A stretch of DNA of 11,946 nt, from NCBI GenBank assembly GCA_041484845.1, contig JBGPIK010000193.1, forward strand, positions 1 through 11,946. The letters are read 5' to 3'. The notes under the pieces are model-generated. The model did not search any database, was not told the DNA's origin, and was given only the letters and a program-made list of their open reading frames with translations. Position numbers and translations under genes: made by a program. Shown here one piece after another: positions 1 through 5,360 of the stretch. This stretch comes from JBGPIK01 sp041484845. GTDB taxonomy: Bacteria > Desulfobacterota > Binatia > UBA9968. The number at the start of each line of letters is the position of its first letter. Position 1 is the stretch's first letter.

Positions 1-103
1 GCGCATCAATAGAGCCTTTTTTGATTTTAATGCTTACGTCAGTGTTGGTTATTTCCTGACCACCTTGGGTGACGTACTCATAACTTCGCGGTTTGGGAAT
101 TAG
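1..103 (+). pseudogene. Duplicate 3'-end fragment of ubiA
   Basis: Read from base 2 on the plus strand, this stretch encodes the last 33 residues of the UbiA protein found on the minus strand at 279-381, with the same codons and the same TAG stop (101-103). It is cut by the window edge, so what lies further 5' is unknown. It could be the end of a second full ubiA copy in inverted orientation. More probably it is the mirrored copy made by a fold-back artefact, because there is not one substitution between the two copies. Confidence 0.8.
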
Positions 104-122
104 CGTGAGCCCGGCTTGAATG

Positions 123-259
123 TCTAGCAGGCTGCTGAAAAAGACTCATATGCTTCGTTGCACGAAATCGCCTCGCTGCAACGTACTGGCTAAGTACGCC
201 TCCGCTCATCGATTTTTCGCGCGCCTCGCCTCTGAGATCTTTTTGAGCAGCCTGCTAGA
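123..259. repeat. Small structured interspersed repeat (REP/MITE-like)
   Basis: The ends are inverted: TCTAGCAGGCTGCT (123-136) against AGCAGCCTGCTAGA (246-259). A short A-run or T-run just inside extends the stem to 144/238 with one mismatch. The interior has further small palindromes: CGTTGCA (156-162) with TGCAACG (177-183), and CGTACT (182-187) with AGTACG (193-198). CGCCTC occurs four times (169, 197, 222, 227). No convincing protein is encoded. It sits 20 bases past the ubiA stop, so in RNA it would fold as a large hairpin at the 3' end of the ubiD-ubiA transcript. From memory, similar GCAGGCTGCTGAAAAA-type elements are scattered in deltaproteobacterial genomes; only one copy is visible here. 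Confidence 0.65.
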
Positions 260-278
260 CATTCAAGCCGGGCTCACG

Positions 279-1172
279 CTAATTCCCAAACCGCGAAGTT
301 ATGAGTACGTCACCCAAGGTGGTCAGGAAATAACCAACACTGACGTAAGCATTAAAATCAAAAAAGGCTCTATTGATGCGCGAAAGATCGTTGGCTGTAA
401 CGATCCGGTGTTCCCAGAATAAGACAGCGCCAACCGCTGTAAAGCCAAGCCAATAGACCATTCCTACATTTGCCGTTAAGCCGGCCAGCGCGAGGAAAAT
501 CACCGTGAAAGAGTGAAAGAAACCGGAGAGCCGCAAAGCTCCGGCGACGCCAAAGCGAACCGGGATCGATTTAAGTCCATTCTCGCGATCGAATTCTCGG
601 TCCTGGAGTGAATAAATAACGTCAAATCCGGCGAGCCAAAAGAGTACCGCGATTCCCAAGAAGAGTGGAATCTTCAATTCTTCAAGATCGATGGGCGATT
701 CCGAAACGGCGAGCCAAGCTCCCACCGGAGCAAGGGAAAGCGCGAGACCGAGAAATAGATGAGAAGTCCAGGTGAAGCGCTTGGTCAGGGAATAAAAGAA
801 AACAATGGCGAGCGCCACGGGAGAAAGGATGAAGCAAACCTGATTCAGTCGGTAAGCGGCAAACTCGAAAAGGAGCGAAGCCGCGAGCGTCAGCAGCACG
901 GCCTCCGAGAATTTAACGGTGCCCTGCGGCAGTTCCCAGCCCCGTGTACGTGGATTAAGAGCGTCAAATTTCCTGTCAACCAAGCGGTTGAACCCCATCG
1001 CCGCGCTCCGCGCGCCGACCATGGCCAGTAGCATCCAGAGAAGATTTCGCAGGGTCACGGGATGAGACGGCCATGCCAGCGCGACCGACGCCAACGCAAA
1101 CGGCAACGCGAAGATCGTGTGCGAGAAGCGGACAAGCCGCCCGTAGTTGCGGATTCGTTCAATCGCGTTCAT
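279..1172 (-). CDS. ubiA: UbiA-family prenyltransferase (4-hydroxybenzoate polyprenyltransferase type)
   Basis: Integral membrane enzyme of 297 aa, a usual length for the family, that joins a polyprenyl diphosphate tail to an aromatic acid during quinone synthesis. Two Asp-rich motifs that bind Mg-diphosphate are present: N62-x3-D66-x3-D70 (NRLVDRKFD) and D184-x2-Y187-x3-D191-x3-D195 (DVIYSLQDREFD). About eight hydrophobic segments surround them. The N-terminal RLVRFSHTIFALPFAL and the MVGARSAAMGFNR stretch resemble the 'putative 4-hydroxybenzoate polyprenyltransferase' subgroup, which includes MqnP-like enzymes of the futalosine menaquinone route. A ubiquinone or a menaquinone role therefore cannot be separated by sequence alone. 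The start is the ATG at 1170-1172, behind a weak AGAG-like ribosome site. The gene lies 121 bases downstream of ubiD on the same strand. Its last 33 codons are mirrored at 1-103. Confidence 0.93.
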   Translation of the reverse strand: MNAIERIRNYGRLVRFSHTIFALPFALASVALAWPSHPVTLRNLLWMLLAMVGARSAAMGFNRLVDRKFDALNPRTRGWELPQGTVKFSEAVLLTLAASLLFEFAAYRLNQVCFILSPVALAIVFFYSLTKRFTWTSHLFLGLALSLAPVGAWLAVSESPIDLEELKIPLFLGIAVLFWLAGFDVIYSLQDREFDRENGLKSIPVRFGVAGALRLSGFFHSFTVIFLALAGLTANVGMVYWLGFTAVGAVLFWEHRIVTANDLSRINRAFFDFNAYVSVGYFLTTLGDVLITSRFGN

Positions 1173-1203
1173 GGCTCTGGTCGATCAGCAATAACGTACC
1201 TTT

Positions 1204-1282
1204 GTTCAAGCCGTTCAAAGCGTTCAATTCATCGGAATGGTTTAAACTGCCCAACGGGTTGAACGCCTTGAACGATTTGAAC
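1204..1282. repeat. GTTCAAnnC unit repeat forming a hairpin in the ubiD-ubiA spacer
   Basis: The left arm (1204-1227) holds three 9-base-spaced GTTCAA units. The right arm (1259-1282) holds three TTGAAC units with the same spacing. The two arms pair over 24 positions with three mismatches, around a loop of about 31 bases. It fills most of the 121-base spacer between the ubiD stop and the ubiA start. Possible roles are mRNA processing or attenuation between the two genes, protein binding to a phased hexamer array, or simply a spreading intergenic repeat. No U-tract follows on the minus strand, so it is not a standard intrinsic terminator. Confidence 0.8.
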
Positions 1283-1293
1283 GGCAGTCGCGC

Positions 1294-2736
1294 TCAGAGT
1301 CCCAGCTTCTGCCATATCGAATCGATGTAACGCTTAGTCGTTTCATCCATCACGATCGCTCCCGGCCACTCGCGCTCAAAGCCTTCGCTGCGCCATTTTT
1401 TCGTAGCATCGATACCCATTTTGGAACCGTAGCCCATCAAAGGCGCGGCGTGATCCAAGACGTCCACGGGGCCTTCGACGAAGATCGTATCCCGCTTGGG
1501 ATCCATGTGATTACCAGCGATCCACGTGACTTCAGCAAGATCGTGCACATTGACGTCATCATCGACGACGATGAGTGTTTTGGTAAACATCATCTGTCCC
1601 ATGCCCCAGAGCCCGTGCATAATCTTGCGCGCGTGCGCAGGATACTCCTTTTTGATCGACACAATCGCGAGGTTATGAAAGACGCCGTGGACCGGGAGAT
1701 TGATGTCGACGATCTCAGGAAAGGTCAGCCGCAGCAGCGGCAGAAAAATTCTCTCCGTAGCCTTCCCGAGAAAGGCATCTTCCATCGGCGGGCGGCCGAC
1801 AATCGTCGTAAGATAAATCGGGTTTTTTTTGTGAGTTATGCAGGTAACGTGAAACACAGGATAATCGTCGGCCAGAGAATAAAAGCCGGTGTGATCGCCA
1901 AAGGGGCCTTCGCGGCGCAAGGGCTCCGAGGGATCGACATAGCCTTCGATGACGATATCCGCGTTGGCGGGGACGTCGATATCAACGGTCAGTGCTTTGA
2001 CCAGCTCGACTCCTTTCTTGCGCACAAATCCGGTGAAAAGAACTTCATCGATCTGGTCCGGCAGCGGCGCTGTGGCGGCGTAGATCAGCGCCGGATCGCT
2101 GCCGAGGCAAACGGCCAGCTCCATTCTGCCCGGCTGACTTTTTTGCTGTTGGTAATGGCGCGCGCCTACTTTGTGCAGGTGCCAATGCATGCCCGTCGTC
2201 CGCCGGTCGTAGACCTGCATGCGATACAGACCAACATTGCGCGCGCCTGTGTGCGGATCCCTGGAAAAGACCGCCGGCAGCGTAATGAATGGCCCTCCAT
2301 CCCCAGGCCAGCAAGTGAGAACCGGCAGCAGGTTTAAATCCGGCTCACGATGGATCACCGTTTGACATTCGCCATTCTTAACGATTTTTGGAGGAACGCC
2401 GGCGAGGCGGACGAGGTCAGAAAAAAGGTGCAGTTTTTCCTTTAAAGATTGCGGCGGCTTGGTGCGAACGAGCTTTTCAACTTCACGGGCAACCTCCTCC
2501 ACGTCGTTCACCCCCAAAGCCAGCGCCATCCGTTTGGCCGAACCGAAGGCGTTGATTAAGACCGGGATTTCCTTACCAATGACATTCTCAAAGAGCAGCG
2601 CAGGCCCGCCGCGCTTCATCACGCGGTCGGCGATTTCGCTGATCTCCAGCTCCGCCTTGACCGGATACGTAATGCGTTTTAGCTCGCTTTCGCGGTGCAA
2701 AAGTTGAACGAAGTCTGCTAGGTTGTTAAAGGCCAT
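1294..2736 (-). CDS. ubiD: UbiD-family 3-polyprenyl-4-hydroxybenzoate decarboxylase
   Basis: A 480-aa prenylated-FMN-dependent decarboxylase that removes the carboxyl group from the polyprenylated hydroxyaromatic acid, the step after UbiA. The cofactor would be supplied by a UbiX-type enzyme not seen here. The family catalytic triad can be placed: R172 (NVGLYRMQV), E276 and D281 in EGPFGDHTGFYS. Likely metal/phosphate ligands are N167, H188 and E244. The C-terminal block (MDPKRDTIFVEG, then GYGSKMGIDATKKW at about 435-448) closely follows classical E. coli-type UbiD, which argues against a distant aromatic-catabolism member. The start is the ATG at 2734-2736; an AAGGA lies upstream but rather far (about 18 bases). 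It is the first gene of a probable ubiD-ubiA unit. Two broken relatives lie near 4809-5176. Confidence 0.95.
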   Translation of the reverse strand: MAFNNLADFVQLLHRESELKRITYPVKAELEISEIADRVMKRGGPALLFENVIGKEIPVLINAFGSAKRMALALGVNDVEEVAREVEKLVRTKPPQSLKEKLHLFSDLVRLAGVPPKIVKNGECQTVIHREPDLNLLPVLTCWPGDGGPFITLPAVFSRDPHTGARNVGLYRMQVYDRRTTGMHWHLHKVGARHYQQQKSQPGRMELAVCLGSDPALIYAATAPLPDQIDEVLFTGFVRKKGVELVKALTVDIDVPANADIVIEGYVDPSEPLRREGPFGDHTGFYSLADDYPVFHVTCITHKKNPIYLTTIVGRPPMEDAFLGKATERIFLPLLRLTFPEIVDINLPVHGVFHNLAIVSIKKEYPAHARKIMHGLWGMGQMMFTKTLIVVDDDVNVHDLAEVTWIAGNHMDPKRDTIFVEGPVDVLDHAAPLMGYGSKMGIDATKKWRSEGFEREWPGAIVMDETTKRYIDSIWQKLGL

Positions 2737-3026
2737 TTTTTGTACGATCGGGTTGTCCTTGCAAAATTAACAGCAAACCAAATACCTAATCCTAGAGGGG
2801 TGAAGAAGTCAAGAATATGACGCCACCCCGTCCGCACAAAGTCGAGCGGTTTCCACATCGGCGATTCCGCTCATTCTGGTCACTACCAGCCATTGAGCTA
2901 GGTCACGTTACGAAGCACATGCGGATGATACTCAAAAGGCTGGGCTACGGTACAGTGGCTCTCCCGCTACGGAATATACCGTGCTCAATCTCTCGGGGAT
3001 ACGGTAAAGCTGTGTGAACTTTTATC
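2737..3026. other. Intergenic region with no convincing gene; possible IS-end remnant
   Basis: This 290-base stretch lies between the 5' end of ubiD and the 3' end of the glycosyltransferase gene. An open frame of 66 codons (2817-3017, plus strand) has no recognisable domain and no good ribosome site. The segment around 2859-2883 (GGCGATTCCGCTCATTCTGG followed by TCAC) resembles, from memory, the GATTCCG...TGGTCAC blocks found near the ends of IS21-family elements. No istA or istB coding sequence remains, so this is only a hint. TACCGT (2989-2994) and ACGGTA (3001-3006) could pair weakly, without a U-run. Confidence 0.35.
2783..2812 (-). promoter_or_regulatory. Candidate sigma70 promoter of ubiD
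   Basis: On the minus strand TTGACT (2807-2812) is followed after 18 bases by TAGGTA (2783-2788), about 46 bases before the ubiD ATG. The -35 is one base from consensus; the -10 is mediocre. An equivalent ATTCTTGACT block lies at a similar place upstream of the ubiD relic near 5223-5232, and this supports a conserved regulatory role. No operator was recognised. Confidence 0.4.
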
Positions 3027-4739
3027 CTATCCGGTTTTGTGGGTTGGGGCTAGCGGTGGTCGTACGCGCTCGAAGATATAGATCGCTTCGGAACGGCGGT
3101 CAAAATCAGTGATGGGCGTAAAAGTCCGCCAGATCAGCTCTGGCCTATAGAGGTCCTTCCAAAAAATGTCGAGCGTCTCGATCTGGCTGTATTCGATCCC
3201 GGCGGCTTGCCCGCTGCGCAAGAATTTTGCGACTTCACCGACTATCGGACCAAAAGCAATAACATAGTCGGGAGGGACAATTCCCTGAAAGTGGATTGGA
3301 TTGAGCCCTATAAATTGTGGCTCAGGCGGGTAAGAAAGCTGCCACGCGTAGATCGCCTTTGGTGCATGATACATCAGGGGAGGGGCCATGTAATCAGGCT
3401 GCACCCAGATGCTTTGCCGTTGTTGCACGTGAGCGTTTATCCACTTTGCTGCTTCTGTGAATGGATCAGTGGGAGGATGGAGAAGCTCTCGTGCGTATAG
3501 AGTAATCGTCGATCTAAAGCTGCCCCTGTCGAATGGATGACGCCAAGCGGGCAGTTGCAGCGCGTTTGTGCCAAAGGCGATCAGCGCGATCGGTACTGCC
3601 AGCCACCATTTCTTGAAAGAGATTACTGGAATCACGGCCACAGCGAGGAAAATGCAGAGGGGTATGACCGGCGCCAGATAGCGCACGTCCGCTACTTCTG
3701 TCAGGGGGACGGGTTGAGGCGAAAAGAAAGCGATGACCAAAAGATAGCTCAGAAGCGTGATAGTCCCACGCAAGAGCCACGGGTCTCGTACAAAGATGAA
3801 GAGCACCGGTGCCAGCAATAGCAGAGCGCTGACACCATACTCACACTGGGTTAGATCGCGCAGATTCCACCAGAATAGGACCATCTTGTCGATCACATCG
3901 TTGGCAGCATCGTATTTGGTAACGGCCGCGGTCAGAGGATTCCAGATCAGCACTATGGGTAATCCAATGACGATCTGGGGTAAGAAGAGTACAACCCAGT
4001 CACCCCATTGCAGAGACCGTTGGCGGCGGTGCCAGAAGACGTAATCTACCGCCAGGCAGGAATAGAATGCCACGTAATTGAGGTAATTGGAGGCCCACAG
4101 ACATTGCGAGATCAGCGCAAAAATGATCAGTGACTTACGCCGTCCATCCCAATTAAGATACAGATAAACTAATATCACCGACGTAAGAATCGCTACACCG
4201 TAATAACGGGCTTGGCGGAAATAGAGAAAAAGAGACACGTTGCCTAGGATAGCCAATCCGAGCAGTGTCCAAGTCCATGGGTCGGCGGAAATTTTTCCCA
4301 ACCACCAGACGATAAAAATCACACAGATCATCCCTGAGATGGCAAAAGGCAGCCGTGCGGGAAGGGATTCGTTGCCCATAAGACCGATAAACGGGGCCGC
4401 AAGGTAAAATGGCAGTGGCGGGATAAACCGCAAATGAAAGTTCCTGAGTTGCGATCCATTACGGTACGCCATGATATTATGGTCGATGACAACGCTCGTA
4501 TCTCCCGTGCGCCAGACGCCGATAGCCGACAGTCCGACATGGGCTTCATCATCCCAAAGTGCATAATGACCCAGGCGAGCGAAAAGCAAGACGGCGGCAG
4601 CTCCGATTATCGCAAGGCCGATGCAAACATGAGTGCGAGATAAAGGTGCCTGCGACTGATTGGCAGCTGCGCGGGTGGGTTGGTTGGAAACCGAGTCGGT
4701 TTTGGACAAAACGCCGCGTTTTTGTGATCGCTTGAACAT
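3027..4739 (-). CDS. GT-C family membrane glycosyltransferase (GT39/ArnT/PMT_2-like)
   Basis: A polytopic protein of 570 aa from the ATG at 4737-4739. It resembles dolichyl/undecaprenyl-phosphate-sugar dependent glycosyltransferases of the GT-C fold, which transfer a sugar from a lipid carrier on the outer face of the inner membrane. After a polar N-terminal tail (about 35 residues) and a first membrane helix comes an acidic loop, LWDDEAH (near residues 61-67), in the place of the catalytic acidic motif. The stretches RFIPPLPFYLAAPF, SLFLYFRQARYYG and ADVRYLAPVIPL (near 350-361) are typical of the PMT_2/GT39 group. Some ten membrane helices follow, then a C-terminal non-membrane domain of about 150 residues. 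A GTG at 4748 is an alternative start; AAGAAAG sits eight bases before the ATG and favours the latter. The gene lies just downstream of two ubiD relics and is divergent from the TMTC-like gene at 5361. Donor and acceptor are unknown. Confidence 0.8.
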   Translation of the reverse strand: MFKRSQKRGVLSKTDSVSNQPTRAAANQSQAPLSRTHVCIGLAIIGAAAVLLFARLGHYALWDDEAHVGLSAIGVWRTGDTSVVIDHNIMAYRNGSQLRNFHLRFIPPLPFYLAAPFIGLMGNESLPARLPFAISGMICVIFIVWWLGKISADPWTWTLLGLAILGNVSLFLYFRQARYYGVAILTSVILVYLYLNWDGRRKSLIIFALISQCLWASNYLNYVAFYSCLAVDYVFWHRRQRSLQWGDWVVLFLPQIVIGLPIVLIWNPLTAAVTKYDAANDVIDKMVLFWWNLRDLTQCEYGVSALLLLAPVLFIFVRDPWLLRGTITLLSYLLVIAFFSPQPVPLTEVADVRYLAPVIPLCIFLAVAVIPVISFKKWWLAVPIALIAFGTNALQLPAWRHPFDRGSFRSTITLYARELLHPPTDPFTEAAKWINAHVQQRQSIWVQPDYMAPPLMYHAPKAIYAWQLSYPPEPQFIGLNPIHFQGIVPPDYVIAFGPIVGEVAKFLRSGQAAGIEYSQIETLDIFWKDLYRPELIWRTFTPITDFDRRSEAIYIFERVRPPLAPTHKTG

Positions 4740-4808
4740 TACAGACACTTTCTTAATACGTCCGTGCCAAGAGTTTAATGAGCTAATTGATTCATTCCCG
4801 GGATTTTC

Positions 4809-4881
4809 CCCACGTGCTGTAAGGGTTAAACAAAGCCTGGTAGTTTGTTGAAGGCGATCTTTTGTACGATCAGATCATCTT
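4809..4881 (-). pseudogene. ubiD relic B: leader plus first codons only
   Basis: This segment aligns with the 5' end of the intact ubiD. For example, 4837-4881 matches 2715-2759 at roughly three bases in four, and both carry TTTTGTACGATC just before the start. Read on the minus strand it gives I-A-F-N-K-L-P-G-F-V-stop, against M-A-F-N-N-L-A-D-F-V-Q in the intact gene. The start codon has become ATC (4856-4858) and codon 11 is a TAA. Similarity fades at about 4809, some 70 bases before the glycosyltransferase start. It is a dead fragment of a ubiD copy in the same orientation, closer in its leader to the intact ubiD than relic A is. Confidence 0.75.
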
Positions 4882-5176
4882 AAGGATTGCACGGGCTTAG
4901 TGAAAACGAGTTTTTTAACTTCACGGGGGAATCGCGTCACGTCAGTCACTCTCAAAGCAAGAGCCATCCGTTGTTCCGAACCGAAGGCATTGATCTCACG
5001 GGGATTGGGCTACCGGTAACTTTTTCGAACAGCAGCACGGGTCCGCCGCGCTTCATCACGCGGTCGGCGATTTCGCTGATCTCCAGTTCAGCTTTAACCG
5101 CGTGGGAGATGCGTTTGAGATCACCCTGCCGCTCTAAAACTTGAACGAATTCTTCTAAGCTGTTATACGCCATCAC
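4880..5176 (-). pseudogene. ubiD relic A: truncated, frameshifted N-terminal part
   Basis: From an ATG at 5174-5176 the minus strand encodes a protein clearly related to the UbiD N-terminus (VKAELEISEIADRVMKRGG is identical over 19 residues). The frame is lost at about 4995-4998, after IPV. Shifting frame restores the homology (INAFGSEQRMALAL, later REVKKLVFTKPVQSL), so one small indel broke it. Homology with intact ubiD ends at about codon 98. There the sequence passes directly into the leader of relic B at about 4880, so the rest of the gene was deleted. The prFMN-binding and catalytic parts are absent and no functional product is expected. Divergence from the intact ubiD is considerable, so the copy is old or came from a separate paralogue. 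Confidence 0.9.
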
Positions 5177-5198
5177 TGAAATACTTGATAAATAACAA

Positions 5199-5228
5199 GC
5201 TCTAGACCGACAGCCGCCAAGCAGTCAA
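5199..5228 (-). promoter_or_regulatory. Possible relic promoter upstream of ubiD relic A
   Basis: TTGACT (5223-5228, minus strand) is followed after 18 bases by TAGAGC (5199-5204), a poor -10. The ATTCTTGACT context matches the block upstream of intact ubiD. If still active, it would transcribe the relics and run into the glycosyltransferase gene, about 460 bases further on. It also lies in the 184-base spacer that must hold the promoter for the plus-strand gene at 5361; no clear plus-strand promoter was found there. Confidence 0.25.
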
Positions 5229-5360
5229 GAATTTCAAGGAAACCAAGCGGTAGCAAGGGCCCAAACCTATCTCTACATCCCGCTTACTTATGCAGACTAG
5301 CTTCTTTTGTGAATACAGCCGGATACTGATGCTTCCATCATTTCATCGGATCACATTTTG

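Larger units (their letters stand above)
1..381. repeat. Long perfect inverted repeat (136-bp arms)
   Basis: Position x pairs with position 382-x. Bases 1-136 are the exact reverse complement of 246-381. After one mismatch (137/245) the pairing continues for seven more bases to 144/238, and then stops. The loop is about 93 bases. The outer 100 or so bases of each arm are the 3' end of ubiA; the inner bases belong to a small structured repeat. Perfect arm identity that includes coding sequence, together with the window starting inside the arm, is typical of a fold-back assembly or amplification chimera seeded by a short natural palindrome. A genuine recent inverted duplication would look the same. 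Confidence 0.95.

Noticed and set aside
120..422. Plus-strand reading frame of 100 codons
   Set aside because: It runs through the structured repeat and then antisense through the ubiA 3' end; nothing in it looks like a protein family.
1450..2337. Plus-strand reading frame of 295 codons opposite ubiD
   Set aside because: It lies wholly antisense to a gene with clear UbiD motifs; its composition is that of a complement-strand shadow (rich in Arg, Asp, His) with no domain.
1294..2736. Assignment as a phenolic-acid or aromatic-catabolism UbiD member
   Set aside because: Strong resemblance of the C-terminal half to classical UbiD and the adjacent prenyltransferase gene favour quinone synthesis.
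2817..3017. 66-codon reading frame in the spacer before ubiD
   Set aside because: No ribosome site and no recognisable domain; part of it overlaps a possible IS-end remnant.
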